A stretch of DNA of 64,000 bases, taken from the NCBI GenBank assembly GCA_007693955.1, contig RECR01000112.1:1-64000 (forward strand), written 5' to 3'. The translations under genes were made by a program, and so were the position numbers. The notes under the pieces were generated by a model. The model was given only the letters and a program-made list of their open reading frames with translations. It searched no databases and was not told where the DNA came from. Numbering within the stretch: position 1 is the first letter of the stretch; every line of letters begins with the position of its first letter. Source of the DNA: Gloeocapsa sp. DLM2.Bin57 (lineage in GTDB: Bacteria > Cyanobacteriota > Cyanobacteriia > Cyanobacteriales > Gloeocapsaceae). Below, one piece after another: positions 25,042 through 33,823 of the stretch.

Positions 25042-25310
25042 CTAAATTTAGGTATTATACTTTGAGTTTTTTTTACCTCATATTCATCAAAAACAGTCAG
25101 TTCACCAGGTTTACAGCGTTTTACTGTTACCTTAATACCTGTTGCTCCCTCATTCTTGAGATCTTCTAAATAACCCTCACTCGCATCCTCAGCTATCTTG
25201 GCTTGTAGAAAAGGACCAAAATAATAAGTACATTTAGGATTATCGGTGATAATTTCCACCCAAAAAGCCAACCCGAGAAAATTTAAAAGTTCAATCAACA
25301 ACTCTTTCAT
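25038..25310 (-). CDS. DUF1816 domain protein
   Basis: 90 residues matching the cyanobacteria-specific DUF1816 pattern: the FWVEIITDNPKCTYYFGPF segment, AEDASEGYLEDLKNEGA, and the C-terminal RCKPGELTVFDE. Related sequences resemble the small CpcD-like linker fold, which suggests a phycobilisome or photosynthesis link, but the function is not established. Convergent with, and overlapping by 4 bp, the exported protein gene after acsF. Confidence 0.82.
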   Translation of the reverse strand: MKELLIELLNFLGLAFWVEIITDNPKCTYYFGPFLQAKIAEDASEGYLEDLKNEGATGIKVTVKRCKPGELTVFDEYEVKKTQSIIPKFS

Positions 25311-25392
25311 TATGAAATCCTCTAAATAAGTATTTTTTTAAAGGCTATTGTAACCAGGTTTTATAGATTTTTGCTTAATCTAGTTATAGCCT

Positions 25393-26277
25393 CTAGTTCT
25401 CTGTTTGAAAAGTATTCTCTAACACAGATTCTAAATAAACTTTATCCATTGCTCTTTGACGATTGACTTCATAGAGAGCGATCGCCGTAGCTACTGAAGC
25501 GTTAAGACTAGGGGTTTTACCCAACAGAGGGATAGATACCAAGACATCGCAGTAACGTTGGGTTAACAAACTTAATCCTTTTCCTTCTGAGCCAATAACT
25601 AAACCAATCGGACCTTTACTATCAATAGCTTCTAGAGGTTGACCCTGATCAGCTACTGTCCCATAAATCCAGAATCCTGCTTCTTTAAGTTGTTCGAGAG
25701 CACGAGAAAGATTGACTACACGAGCTACGGATAAATGTTCTAATGCTCCTGCTGCAGCTTTAACCACTGCTGAGGTAATCCCCGCGGCTCTGCGTTGGGG
25801 TATAATCACTCCTTGTGCTCCTAACGCTTCTGTAGAGCGAATAATTGCTCCGAGATTTTGGGGATCATTAATCCCGTCGAGGATAACAATTACGGGTGCT
25901 TCTTTTTGGCTTTTAGCCTTAGTAATTAAGTCTTCTAATTCTGTATAGACATAAGGAGAAACTTGAGCAGCTATCCCTTGATGATTACCATTATTGGTAA
26001 TTTGGGATAGACGCAGCATTTCTACTTCATCGATAATCGTCCCACGGGATTTAGCCGCGGTGAGAAGGGAATAGAAGCGGGGATCATAGTGTAACTTTTC
26101 AGTAACCCAAATGCGATTAATTTGGCGATCGCTATTTAATAAAGACAGTACAGAATGTTTACCATAGACAAGATCCAAGTCTTCTGGTGGGTTAGGGGTT
26201 GTTTCCTGTACTGGTGTTTGGGGTTTAGGAAAATTCTTTCTAGGTTTTAGTTTAAGATTTTTAGTATATTCACTCAT
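25393..26277 (-). CDS. rlmB: 23S rRNA 2'-O-ribose methyltransferase, TrmH/RlmB family
   Basis: SPOUT-class methyltransferase. I use the ATG at 26277 rather than a longer start at 26301; its start overlaps the TGA of the upstream gene (ATGAGTGA), giving 294 residues. N-terminal substrate-binding domain ([20 protein letters not shown], then the [11 protein letters not shown] strand), C-terminal knot with [33 protein letters not shown]-like [12 protein letters not shown], and [23 protein letters not shown]. These are the three SPOUT motifs for SAM binding. The rRNA target (equivalent of G2251) is inferred from the family. Confidence 0.9.
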   Translation of the reverse strand: MSEYTKNLKLKPRKNFPKPQTPVQETTPNPPEDLDLVYGKHSVLSLLNSDRQINRIWVTEKLHYDPRFYSLLTAAKSRGTIIDEVEMLRLSQITNNGNHQGIAAQVSPYVYTELEDLITKAKSQKEAPVIVILDGINDPQNLGAIIRSTEALGAQGVIIPQRRAAGITSAVVKAAAGALEHLSVARVVNLSRALEQLKEAGFWIYGTVADQGQPLEAIDSKGPIGLVIGSEGKGLSLLTQRYCDVLVSIPLLGKTPSLNASVATAIALYEVNRQRAMDKVYLESVLENTFQTEN

Positions 26278-26701
26278 TTTGTTGCAGATTAAACAATTCA
26301 AATACCTGACGACAGAAGTTTTTAAGTCTGGTAGCTATTTCTGGAACGGGTAGAGCAGATCCTTCTAACTCCCAGTCAGCCACAGTTGACAGTCGCCAAG
26401 CTTGTCCTTGGTGGTTAAACCCGATAATTTCTATACCAATTAATTTAAGTTCCTGTTCTATTATATCACGATAAAAACGGATTTGGACTAAAAGGCTACG
26501 GCTTTGCAGACGAGGACTCCAACCTGGAAAATGAAAGCCAATGTCAATGGAATCGGGATCAACTGTTTTACGGGTATCATAGTCATCTTTCCAGGGTTTG
26601 AGATCAGCTTTAGCATCGGGAAAATGAGTTTTAAATAAATTTACTGTGGTGGCTATTTTACTAGTCATATCTAAACTTTTAGCTTGTTCTGAAGCATTCA
26701 T
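26270..26701 (-). CDS. Unknown protein translationally coupled to rlmB
   Basis: 143 residues with no signal peptide or membrane helix. Notable segments are [19 protein letters not shown], a [24 protein letters not shown] strand-rich stretch and [17 protein letters not shown] near the C-terminus. I do not recognise the family, although the well-ordered sequence looks conserved. Its TGA overlaps the rlmB ATG, so the two are probably expressed together, and a role in RNA or ribosome modification could be tested first. Confidence 0.65.
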   Translation of the reverse strand: MNASEQAKSLDMTSKIATTVNLFKTHFPDAKADLKPWKDDYDTRKTVDPDSIDIGFHFPGWSPRLQSRSLLVQIRFYRDIIEQELKLIGIEIIGFNHQGQAWRLSTVADWELEGSALPVPEIATRLKNFCRQVFELFNLQQNE

Positions 26702-26819
26702 AATCTGATTACCTCTAGGAATGGACTTATTTAAAATTATTTATAGCGATTTTCTAGGTTTGTGCAACCAAAATTTTTTGATAAACTAAATTTAAGCTAA
26801 TTGGGAGTGAAGAACGAGA

Positions 26820-28760
26820 GTGTCATACAGCACAGTAGAGGAAAAGAGTGAGCACAGTTGGTTACCACAGTGGCGACCTTTTTTAAAAGGTGTAGCCAAA
26901 ACCGCGGGTATAACTTTATTAGGTACAACAACCCTAGTCAGCGCAGTGATGGCTGGGGGAGTATTAGGTTTAGCGATCAGTTTTCGCAATTTACCAGACG
27001 TAAGGATGTTAAAAACTTATGTACCGAAACAAACTAGTTATATTTATGATATCAAAGGAAGACTTTTAAGTACTTTTCATGGTGAAGAAAATCGTAAACT
27101 AGTTACCCTAGATCAGGTTTCACCCCATCTTAAATTGGCGGTAGTAGCGATCGAAGATAGTCACTTTTATGAGCATGAGGGGATTAATCCTAACAGTGTT
27201 GTCAGAGCATTACGAGCAAATTGGCAAAAAGGTGTAGTAGCAGAAGGAGCATCCACCATTACTATGCAGTTGGTGAAAAACCTGTTTCTGTCTCGGGAGA
27301 GAACCTTTAATCGTAAACTTCCTGAAGCGGTTTTAGCTGTTCGATTAGAGCAAGTTTTTAGTAAAGATGAGATTTTAGAATTTTATTTAAATAATATTTA
27401 TTGGGGTCATAATAGTTACGGTGTGCAAACCGCAGCTGAGAGTTATTTTGGAAAATCAGCTGCTGAGTTAACCTTAGCTGAAGCCGCGATGATGGCGGGT
27501 TTAATCCAAGCACCTGAACAATATAGCCCTTTTATTGACTACGCAGCAACCAAAAGACGGCAAGCAGTAGTATTAAGGAGAATGCGCGAATTAGGCTGGA
27601 TTTCTCCTGAACAAGAGCAAGAGGCTTTAGCAGAGCCATTATTAGTAGCTAGACCAACGGCTTGGTCTCAAAGTACACTACCTTATGTAACCGATGCTGT
27701 CCAAAAAGAATTAGAGAACTATTTTACTCCCGCAGAAATCGAACAAGGGGGATTATACATTCAAACGACTATTGATTATGATTTACAACGTATGGCTGAA
27801 GTGTTAATACGTGAAGAAATCAAAAGTTTACAAGCAAGAGGAGTCAACGCGGATCAAGTAGCTTTAGTAGCGGTAGATCCTCGTACTCACTTTGTCAAAG
27901 TTTTAGTAGGTGGAGTTGACCATAGGAAGAGTCAGTTTAATCGTGCTACCCAATCTAATCGTCAACCTGGATCATCTTTTAAACCTTTTGTTTATTATGC
28001 AGCTTTAGCTACTGGTCAATTTAAACCTGAGACGATTGTCGAGGATAAAGAAGTAGTCTATCAAGACATCCAAGGTCCTTATGAGCCCAAAAACTATGAT
28101 GATGAGTTCCTCGGTGATATTTCTTTTGAGAGATCCTTGGTCATTTCTCGTAATATTCCTGCGGTTAATTTAGGTCAAATTAGGTGGGGAGAAGAGAACG
28201 AAATTTTATTAACAAAAGTGATTGAGGTTTGTGAGAGTTTGGGTATAGAGAGTGAATTAATCCCCATTATTTCTCTCCCCTTGGGTTCGATGGGTATTAC
28301 TCCCTTAGAAATGGCGGGAGCTTATGCTACTTTTGCTAGTAATGGTTGGCATTCTGATACTACCTTAATTTTACGAGTTACTAATAGACAGGGAGAATTA
28401 TTAGTAGATAATACACCAGAACCAGAATTAGTACTCAATCCTTGGGCGACTGCTACTTTAAATCAAATGTTGCAAAAAGTAATTACAGAAGGTACGGGAA
28501 TGTCTGCTAATATAGGACGTCCAGCCGCGGGTAAAACCGGGACAACTAGTTCAGAAAGGGACGTTTGGTTTGTGGGTTATGTACCACAATTAGCTGTAGC
28601 AGTTTGGGTGGGGAATGACCAATTTGAACCTCTTGGGAAGGATGTAACAGGAGGTCAACACGCAGCACCGATCTGGAGGAAGTTTATGCTTAATGCTTTG
28701 CAAAATGAACCGATCGAAAATTTCCGTGATCCTCAAGATTTTCCTGTTCCCGAAGATTAA
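26820..28760 (+). CDS. Class A penicillin-binding protein (PBP1A-type)
   Basis: Bifunctional peptidoglycan glycosyltransferase/transpeptidase, 646 residues, GTG start. Short cytoplasmic tail, one membrane helix at about 27-53, then GT51 domain with catalytic glutamate in AIEDSHFYEHEG (Glu112) and EGASTITMQLVKNL, and a transpeptidase domain with the SxxK serine in PGSSFKPF, SRN of VISRNIPAVNLG and KTG in AGKTGTTSSERD. All active-site motifs are present. Typical cyanobacteria have several such paralogues. It is convergent with the DUF1825 gene (4-bp overlap). Confidence 0.93.
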   Translation: MSYSTVEEKSEHSWLPQWRPFLKGVAKTAGITLLGTTTLVSAVMAGGVLGLAISFRNLPDVRMLKTYVPKQTSYIYDIKGRLLSTFHGEENRKLVTLDQVSPHLKLAVVAIEDSHFYEHEGINPNSVVRALRANWQKGVVAEGASTITMQLVKNLFLSRERTFNRKLPEAVLAVRLEQVFSKDEILEFYLNNIYWGHNSYGVQTAAESYFGKSAAELTLAEAAMMAGLIQAPEQYSPFIDYAATKRRQAVVLRRMRELGWISPEQEQEALAEPLLVARPTAWSQSTLPYVTDAVQKELENYFTPAEIEQGGLYIQTTIDYDLQRMAEVLIREEIKSLQARGVNADQVALVAVDPRTHFVKVLVGGVDHRKSQFNRATQSNRQPGSSFKPFVYYAALATGQFKPETIVEDKEVVYQDIQGPYEPKNYDDEFLGDISFERSLVISRNIPAVNLGQIRWGEENEILLTKVIEVCESLGIESELIPIISLPLGSMGITPLEMAGAYATFASNGWHSDTTLILRVTNRQGELLVDNTPEPELVLNPWATATLNQMLQKVITEGTGMSANIGRPAAGKTGTTSSERDVWFVGYVPQLAVAVWVGNDQFEPLGKDVTGGQHAAPIWRKFMLNALQNEPIENFRDPQDFPVPED

Positions 28761-29077
28761 GGTTTTTCGATTTGTGCTTTCATGGTTTCTAGGGTTTGCT
28801 GCATTTGTTTGAACATCTGATCGGGAGTAATTCCGAATTGGTTTAATTGAGTTTTCATTTGTTCTACGGTCATTTGCGCCATAAAATCCTCAGAAAGCTC
28901 AAAACGTTTCATAAAGATTTGATAACGTTCCATCAGGGTTTCCATTTTGTCGATAAAAATTTTTTTACCCTCGCGATCAAATTTACCGTACTCAGCGCCT
29001 AACTGCATGAGGTTTTGATAATCTTGAAACAATTCTTTGGCTTCTTGTTGGACAATTTCCGAATCAAAAAATCCCAT
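28757..29077 (-). CDS. DUF1825 family protein
   Basis: 106 residues, a helical cyanobacterial family recognised by the N-terminal MGFFDSEIVQQEAKELFQDY, YGKFDREGKKIFIDKME and the C-terminal FGITPDQMFKQM. No enzymatic motif; function unknown. The protein is likely a small soluble helical bundle. The gene is single, overlapping the 3' end of the PBP gene by 4 bp. Confidence 0.82.
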   Translation of the reverse strand: MGFFDSEIVQQEAKELFQDYQNLMQLGAEYGKFDREGKKIFIDKMETLMERYQIFMKRFELSEDFMAQMTVEQMKTQLNQFGITPDQMFKQMQQTLETMKAQIEKP

Positions 29078-29163
29078 AGTATTTTACTTAAGTTAAACTA
29101 GATATCATTATATTTTTATTTTAGGGCAAAGCCAAAAAGCAAAACAATACGGAAAACCCTATT

Positions 29164-29553
29164 ATGTTTTTAGAACCTAAACGTCGTGAAATCGCTATAA
29201 TTTTAGCTTTAGTTGGGGTGATTTCCCCAATTCCTCTAGCAGGATTACATAAGTTTTATTTGGGACAACCAGTGTGGGGTTTGGTGTATTTCTTGTTATG
29301 GTCAACACCAATTCCTAGGATTGCTGCTACTATTGACGCGGTGTGGTATTTTGTCCAAAATACAGCTCAGTTTGATTACTGTTTTAATCAGAATACTATT
29401 GCTGCTAGTTCGGTTACTCTACTTCCTGATCATTCTAATCCAGTGCAGGATATCCCGACAACGATTAGAGAATTAGATAAGTTACGGGAAGAGGGATTAA
29501 TTTCCGAGGGAGAATTTGAACAAAAACGTCGGAAGTTATTAGAATTGCTCTGA
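29164..29553 (+). CDS. TM2-domain protein with C-terminal SHOCT motif
   Basis: 129 residues. Two hydrophobic segments joined by a short turn form the TM2 domain (residues about 10-62, with GLHKFYLGQPVWGLVYFL), followed by a soluble part and a SHOCT-like terminal helix (IRELDKLREEGLISEGEFEQKRRKLLELL, about 100-128). SHOCT segments are thought to bind nucleic acid or mediate oligomerisation. Its stop overlaps the ATG of the next gene by one base (TGATG), so the pair is coupled. Confidence 0.85.
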   Translation: MFLEPKRREIAIILALVGVISPIPLAGLHKFYLGQPVWGLVYFLLWSTPIPRIAATIDAVWYFVQNTAQFDYCFNQNTIAASSVTLLPDHSNPVQDIPTTIRELDKLREEGLISEGEFEQKRRKLLELL

Positions 29554-29966
29554 TGAAGAAAATCGACGTTAATCGCGCCACAGTAGATGATTGGCTCAAA
29601 TTACCAGGTATTTCTATCCGCCAAGCCCAATATCTCGTAGAATTAGTGGGTATGGGGGTACAGATGTTGTCTCTAGAAGATTTAGCAGCAGCTTTGTCTA
29701 TGTCGGTGACACAGGTAAAAGCCTGGGAATCTGCCTTATGTTTTTATTATTATGATTTAGAGGGTATCCCGGTGCAAGTTAATCCTAATTTAGCTTCTCA
29801 AGAGCAATTAGGCAAAATTCCGGGAATTAGTGAGTATTTAGCGATTAAAATCGTGGAAAATCGCCAAGAAAAGGGTAAATATCGTAATTTAGTTGATTTT
29901 GCTCAACGTTTGGGTTTGGAGAAAGAGGCGATCGCTGATTTGATGCACTATCTCAAATTCCGCTGA
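29553..29966 (+). CDS. ComEA-like helix-hairpin-helix protein
   Basis: 137 residues with two helix-hairpin-helix DNA-binding repeats: one around IDVNRATVDDWLKLPGISIRQAQYLVELV (3-31), another around VNPNLASQEQLGKIPGISEYLAIKIVENR (78-106). The repeats resemble the C-terminal domain of ComEA, but there is no signal peptide or membrane anchor, so a periplasmic DNA-uptake role is not supported. The gene is translationally coupled to the TM2 gene and convergent with ispD (19-bp overlap). Confidence 0.78.
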   Translation: MKKIDVNRATVDDWLKLPGISIRQAQYLVELVGMGVQMLSLEDLAAALSMSVTQVKAWESALCFYYYDLEGIPVQVNPNLASQEQLGKIPGISEYLAIKIVENRQEKGKYRNLVDFAQRLGLEKEAIADLMHYLKFR

Positions 29967-30643
29967 TGTAGAATAAATTCAGCAATGGCTAAATCAACAG
30001 GGGTAGTAACCTTTAAATTGGTTTCCTCTCCCATGACAATTTTAACTGGTATAGAGCATTTTTCTAGTAAAGCAGCATCGTCAGTGACTTCCCATCCCTG
30101 TTGACGTCCATAATTGTGACATTGTTTGAGAATATCTACCTTAAATCCTTGGGGAGTTTGGGCGGCCCATAGTTGACGGCGATCTGGTGTATCAATAATA
30201 TAGTTGCGATCGTCAACAATTTTAATGGTATCTTTGACGGGAATCGCAGCGATTAAACCATCACAGGTAGTTAAAGCTTGTGCACAATCATTGAATAGTT
30301 GAGGAGTAGCTAAACAACGCGCACCATCATGGATTAAAACTCGTGTAGCTATGTCAGGAAGGGCTTGTAAACCATTATTAACAGATTCTTGGCGAGTTTC
30401 TCCCCCAATAATTAATTCTACTGGTTTAGTAAGGTTTAACCTTTGGATAATCTGCTTAAACTCAGTCAAGTCATAGGGTTGACCAATTACCCCAATCCAA
30501 GTAATCTCTGTTGCAGCTTCAGCCGCTAAAAGAGTCCAAGCCAGTAAGGGTTTATCTTGTAGGGTGAGTAACAATTTATTGCGATCGCTGCCCATACGAC
30601 GTCCTGATCCTGCAGCAGGAATTAGTAAATACATAATCTTCAT
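29948..30643 (-). CDS. ispD: 2-C-methyl-D-erythritol 4-phosphate cytidylyltransferase
   Basis: Third-step enzyme of the non-mevalonate isoprenoid pathway, adding CMP to methylerythritol phosphate. Nucleotidyltransferase signature LIPAAGSGRRMGSDRNK at residues 7-23, then VLIHDGARCLATPQL, AAIPVKDTIKIV, and WAAQTPQGFKVDIL with TDDAALLE. All lie in the expected order; the length of 231 aa is normal. Translation might begin at Met4 instead. dxs, the first enzyme of the pathway, is at 49542-51449. Confidence 0.95.
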   Translation of the reverse strand: MKIMYLLIPAAGSGRRMGSDRNKLLLTLQDKPLLAWTLLAAEAATEITWIGVIGQPYDLTEFKQIIQRLNLTKPVELIIGGETRQESVNNGLQALPDIATRVLIHDGARCLATPQLFNDCAQALTTCDGLIAAIPVKDTIKIVDDRNYIIDTPDRRQLWAAQTPQGFKVDILKQCHNYGRQQGWEVTDDAALLEKCSIPVKIVMGEETNLKVTTPVDLAIAEFILHQRNLR

Positions 30644-30717
30644 TAAGATAATTGTCCATCTAGGTCTATCTTCTAATAGAATTGACGTGATAGTTATGGT
30701 CTATTTTAAAAAATCCG

Positions 30718-31680
30718 ATGAGAATACTAGCACTTGTACCTGGTGGAATTGGTGATCAGATTCTATTTTTACCAACTCTTAGAGATCTTAAAGAACAATA
30801 TCCTCAAGCTGTCATTGACGTTATCGTTGAACCTAGGGCTAAAAGCGCTTATCGCGTTTGCAATATAGTTAACGAAGTTTTGACCTTTGATTATAAAGAT
30901 CGTAACAGTATGGCTGATTATCTGAATTTACTAGGGATAATCCGCGATCGCGAATATGAATTAGCTCTAGCTTTAGGACAACGTTGGACTGTTGGGTTAT
31001 TATTATGGTTAAATGGTATTCCTAATCGCGTTGGTTATCAAGGAGGTAATTCTTGGTTTATTTCCAATCCTGTTCCCTTGAAAACAGAACAATACGCAGC
31101 CTATATGTACCATGATTTACTCCAGGGAGTAGGGATAAATAAACCCTGTCCTCCCTTGAGTATAGATATTCTCCCTGAAGATCTCGATTGGGGAACAACT
31201 GAAAAACAACGTTTAGATCTCCAAAGGGATAATTATATCTTGATTCACGGTGGTTGTAGTCAATTAGCCCAACTCAAAGGTATAGATAAAATTTATCCTG
31301 TCACTAAATGGCAAATTGTCGTACAAGATATTCAAAGACAAAAACCCGAATTACCTATTGTTATAGTCAAAGGTCCAGAAGATGAAGTCTGGGTAGAACA
31401 AATGCTGAAAAATTCCAGTAACTTAAAAGTTACCTCACCCCCAGATATCGGTAAACTAGCAGCGATGATTAAAAATGCTCGTTTAATGTTATGTACTGAT
31501 AGTGCACCAATGCACCTAGCTATTGCTTTAAAAACCCCGACTATCGCTTTATTTGGACCAACAGAAGCTAATAAACTCATTCCCCCGGATAGTGATAGAG
31601 TGATACCTATACAATCTCCTACTAAGAAAATTTCTGATATCGTTCCTGAAAGTATTCTAGACAAAATCAGCAATGTCTAA
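30718..31680 (+). CDS. Glycosyltransferase family 9 (heptosyltransferase-like)
   Basis: 320 residues. N-terminal RILALVPGGIGDQILFLPTLRDL is the GT9 entry motif, and the C-terminal nucleotide-sugar domain shows LMLCTDSAPMHLAIALKTPTIALFGPT. GT9 enzymes extend lipopolysaccharide or related surface glycans from an activated heptose or related sugar. It overlaps the HAD phosphatase gene by 8 bp, so both act in one surface-glycan process. Cyanobacterial LPS generally lacks heptose, so the true donor is uncertain. Confidence 0.85.
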   Translation: MRILALVPGGIGDQILFLPTLRDLKEQYPQAVIDVIVEPRAKSAYRVCNIVNEVLTFDYKDRNSMADYLNLLGIIRDREYELALALGQRWTVGLLLWLNGIPNRVGYQGGNSWFISNPVPLKTEQYAAYMYHDLLQGVGINKPCPPLSIDILPEDLDWGTTEKQRLDLQRDNYILIHGGCSQLAQLKGIDKIYPVTKWQIVVQDIQRQKPELPIVIVKGPEDEVWVEQMLKNSSNLKVTSPPDIGKLAAMIKNARLMLCTDSAPMHLAIALKTPTIALFGPTEANKLIPPDSDRVIPIQSPTKKISDIVPESILDKISNV

Positions 31681-32260
31681 ACCGGGCGTCTTTTTTGATC
31701 GAGATGGGGTTCTCAACGTGGAAAAAGGATATCTTTACTCTTGTGAAGATTTAATCCTGATTCCAGGGGCAGCCCAAGGAGTACGCACACTGAATGAACA
31801 ACAGATATTTTGTTGTTTAATTTCTAATCAATCAGGACCTGCGCGCAACTACTACCCCATCAGTCACGTTGAAGCCTTACATCAACGTCTTGCTGAGTTA
31901 CTTTGGCAAGAAGCCCAAGCAAAATTAGACGCTTATTACTATTGTCCTTATTTAAGTCCCAACAACGGAGGTATTCACCCCGAATACGCGCGCTGGAGTA
32001 GCTGGCGCAAACCTAATACAGGAATGCTGCTAGCTGCTGCTTGGGATTATGATTTAGATTTAACTAAAAGTTTTGTCCTCGGGGATAAAGCTACAGATAT
32101 AGATTTAGCTCATAATGCTGGTGCTAAGGGTATTCTAGTACAAACTGGTTATGGTACTCAAGTTATTAAACAACAGTATCAACACCAAACCTACCCCGAT
32201 TATGTTGCCGTTGATGTTGCTGACGGGGTTAATTGGGTAATTAGACAAATAAATAATTAA
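31673..32260 (+). CDS. HAD-IIIA phosphatase, GmhB-like
   Basis: 195 residues. HAD motif I FFDRDGVLN (8-16), motif II LISNQSG, motif III/IV WRKPNTGML and VLGDKATDIDLAHNAG. These match D-glycero-D-manno-heptose 1,7-bisphosphate phosphatase and histidinol-phosphatase relatives. The zinc-binding loop of canonical GmhB (two Cys/His pairs) is reduced to one Cys (YYCPYLSPNNGG), so the structural zinc is probably lost. Coupled to the GT9 gene, as expected if both process a sugar phosphate for surface glycans. Confidence 0.8.
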   Translation: MSKPGVFFDRDGVLNVEKGYLYSCEDLILIPGAAQGVRTLNEQQIFCCLISNQSGPARNYYPISHVEALHQRLAELLWQEAQAKLDAYYYCPYLSPNNGGIHPEYARWSSWRKPNTGMLLAAAWDYDLDLTKSFVLGDKATDIDLAHNAGAKGILVQTGYGTQVIKQQYQHQTYPDYVAVDVADGVNWVIRQINN

Positions 32261-32283
32261 ATCTTATTACTTTAATAATCTTA

Positions 32284-32457
32284 ATGAATAATGAATCTCA
32301 ACGCATTATCAATGCTCAGGAACTTTATAATTTACTAAGGCAACAAAATATTATCGGTAGCAATGGAGAAATAATATTTAACTTGCTTAATCTGACTATT
32401 AAAATTAATCAAAAAAGTGCTATTGGTGATTTATTTCAGGAATGGTTAGCAGAATGA
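32284..32457 (+). pseudogene. N-terminal remnant of a probable type II restriction endonuclease
   Basis: A 57-codon ORF whose end (KSAIGDLFQEWLAE) looks like an early block of type II restriction enzymes. After its TGA the +1 frame continues as EDWLAIVTNNYLEHTGEM before another stop, so a frameshift has probably cut a longer gene. It sits head-to-tail against the 3' end of the methyltransferase gene below, in the convergent arrangement of many restriction-modification pairs. The enzyme identity is inferred from context and one motif only. Confidence 0.45.
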
Positions 32458-32517
32458 GGATTGGCTAGCAATTGTCACCAATAATTACTTGGAACATACA
32501 GGAGAAATGTGATAAGG

Positions 32518-33819
32518 TCAAGGATTAATTAACCTGAATTCTTGCCTAAGCATACATTTAGTTATTTCTTTAATAATTGTTACAACAACTGTATTTCCTA
32601 ATAAATCAAATGCTTTCTTAGTAGGTAAATCGATTTGATAGTTATCGGGAAAGCCAAAGAGATTTAATCCTTCTCTAATGGTTAATTTTCTTAAACCTTG
32701 ACCATCAACAACAACAATTTTATCCAGATCAGTTGCTACTAAAGTTGGGGCAAGATCATTAGAATCAAGAATTTTATTGATTTCAAAACTAAGTTTACCG
32801 ACAACTATATTATATCCTTTGGGTAAATCAGTCCGATATTCTCTTTCTTTGGTAATTGTACCATTAATGTTAGTAACTGTTATAAGATCTTTAGGATATT
32901 CGTATCTGAGATAACCTTTAGTAACTAAATCATCTAGAATTTCTTTGAGGTTATTACTTGTAAAAAAACTAGAAATTTCTTCTAAAGTTAATGGCATTCC
33001 ATCCATCCAGTGAATACCTTTTTTGTGTGCCCAAATTTTTTTACGTCTTTCTTTCAGAAGTTGATTGAGTAATAATTTTTGTGTGGTACTAATTTTTCCT
33101 TTCAATTCTAAATCCCAACTATGAATATTATTTTGACCTCCTCTTTTATCTTTAATAGCTTTTCCCTGTAATTCCTTAATTGTATAATAGCTTAACAGGC
33201 GTTGAGTAAAAGGCGTTTCTAAGCAAGGATGTCCAACCTCTAGAATGTCAGAGAGTTTAACAGGTGGATATGTAGAAAAATCTAAAGATATAGGATAATT
33301 TTTAGTTCCAATAATATAAATTCTTTTTCTATCTTGAGGAATACCAAAATCTTTAGCATTAATAACTTTCCAAGTAACCTGATAACCAAGACATTCTAAA
33401 TGAGTTAAAATTGTTTTTAAAGTTTTACCTTGATTGTGTTTAACTAAACCTTCTACATTTTCTAAAATAAAGCCTAGAGGAGATTTAGCTTGTCAAATTC
33501 TTTCTATCTCAAAAAATAATGTTCCCCTAGTATCTAAAAATCCTTTTCTTGTTCCTGCGCTACTAAAAGGTTGACAAGGAAATTCGGCTAAAAGAATATC
33601 AAAATCAGGCAGATTATTACTAGCAATTTTGGTAATATCTCCCCAATTTTTTTCACCGGTAAAATTTTGTTGATATACTTGTATAGCTGACTGTTTAATT
33701 TCTGAAGTAAAAACACATTGTGAATCGAGTTTCAATTCCTGACAAGCTTGTTCTAGCCCTATTCTCATACCTCCTAATCCCGCGAATAAATCAATAAATT
33801 TAATGGTTGTTTTACTCAT
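32518..33819 (-). pseudogene. DNA (cytosine-5) methyltransferase with one in-frame stop codon
   Basis: Reading from ATG at 33819 to the stop at 32518 gives 433 codons in one frame, interrupted only by a TGA at 33493-33495 (codon 109). Before the stop are motif I FIDLFAGLGGMRIG and motif IV EFPCQPFSSAG (Cys82 is the catalytic residue); after it lie motif VI ILENVEGL, motif VIII QDRKRIYIIGT and the terminal GNTVVV of motif X. Every catalytic motif thus survives around a single nonsense codon. In related enzymes this position is usually Leu or another hydrophobic residue, so TTA to TGA is the simplest change. A sequencing error is also possible. It lies 4 bp downstream of dnaG. Confidence 0.85.
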
Positions 33820-33823
33820 AATC

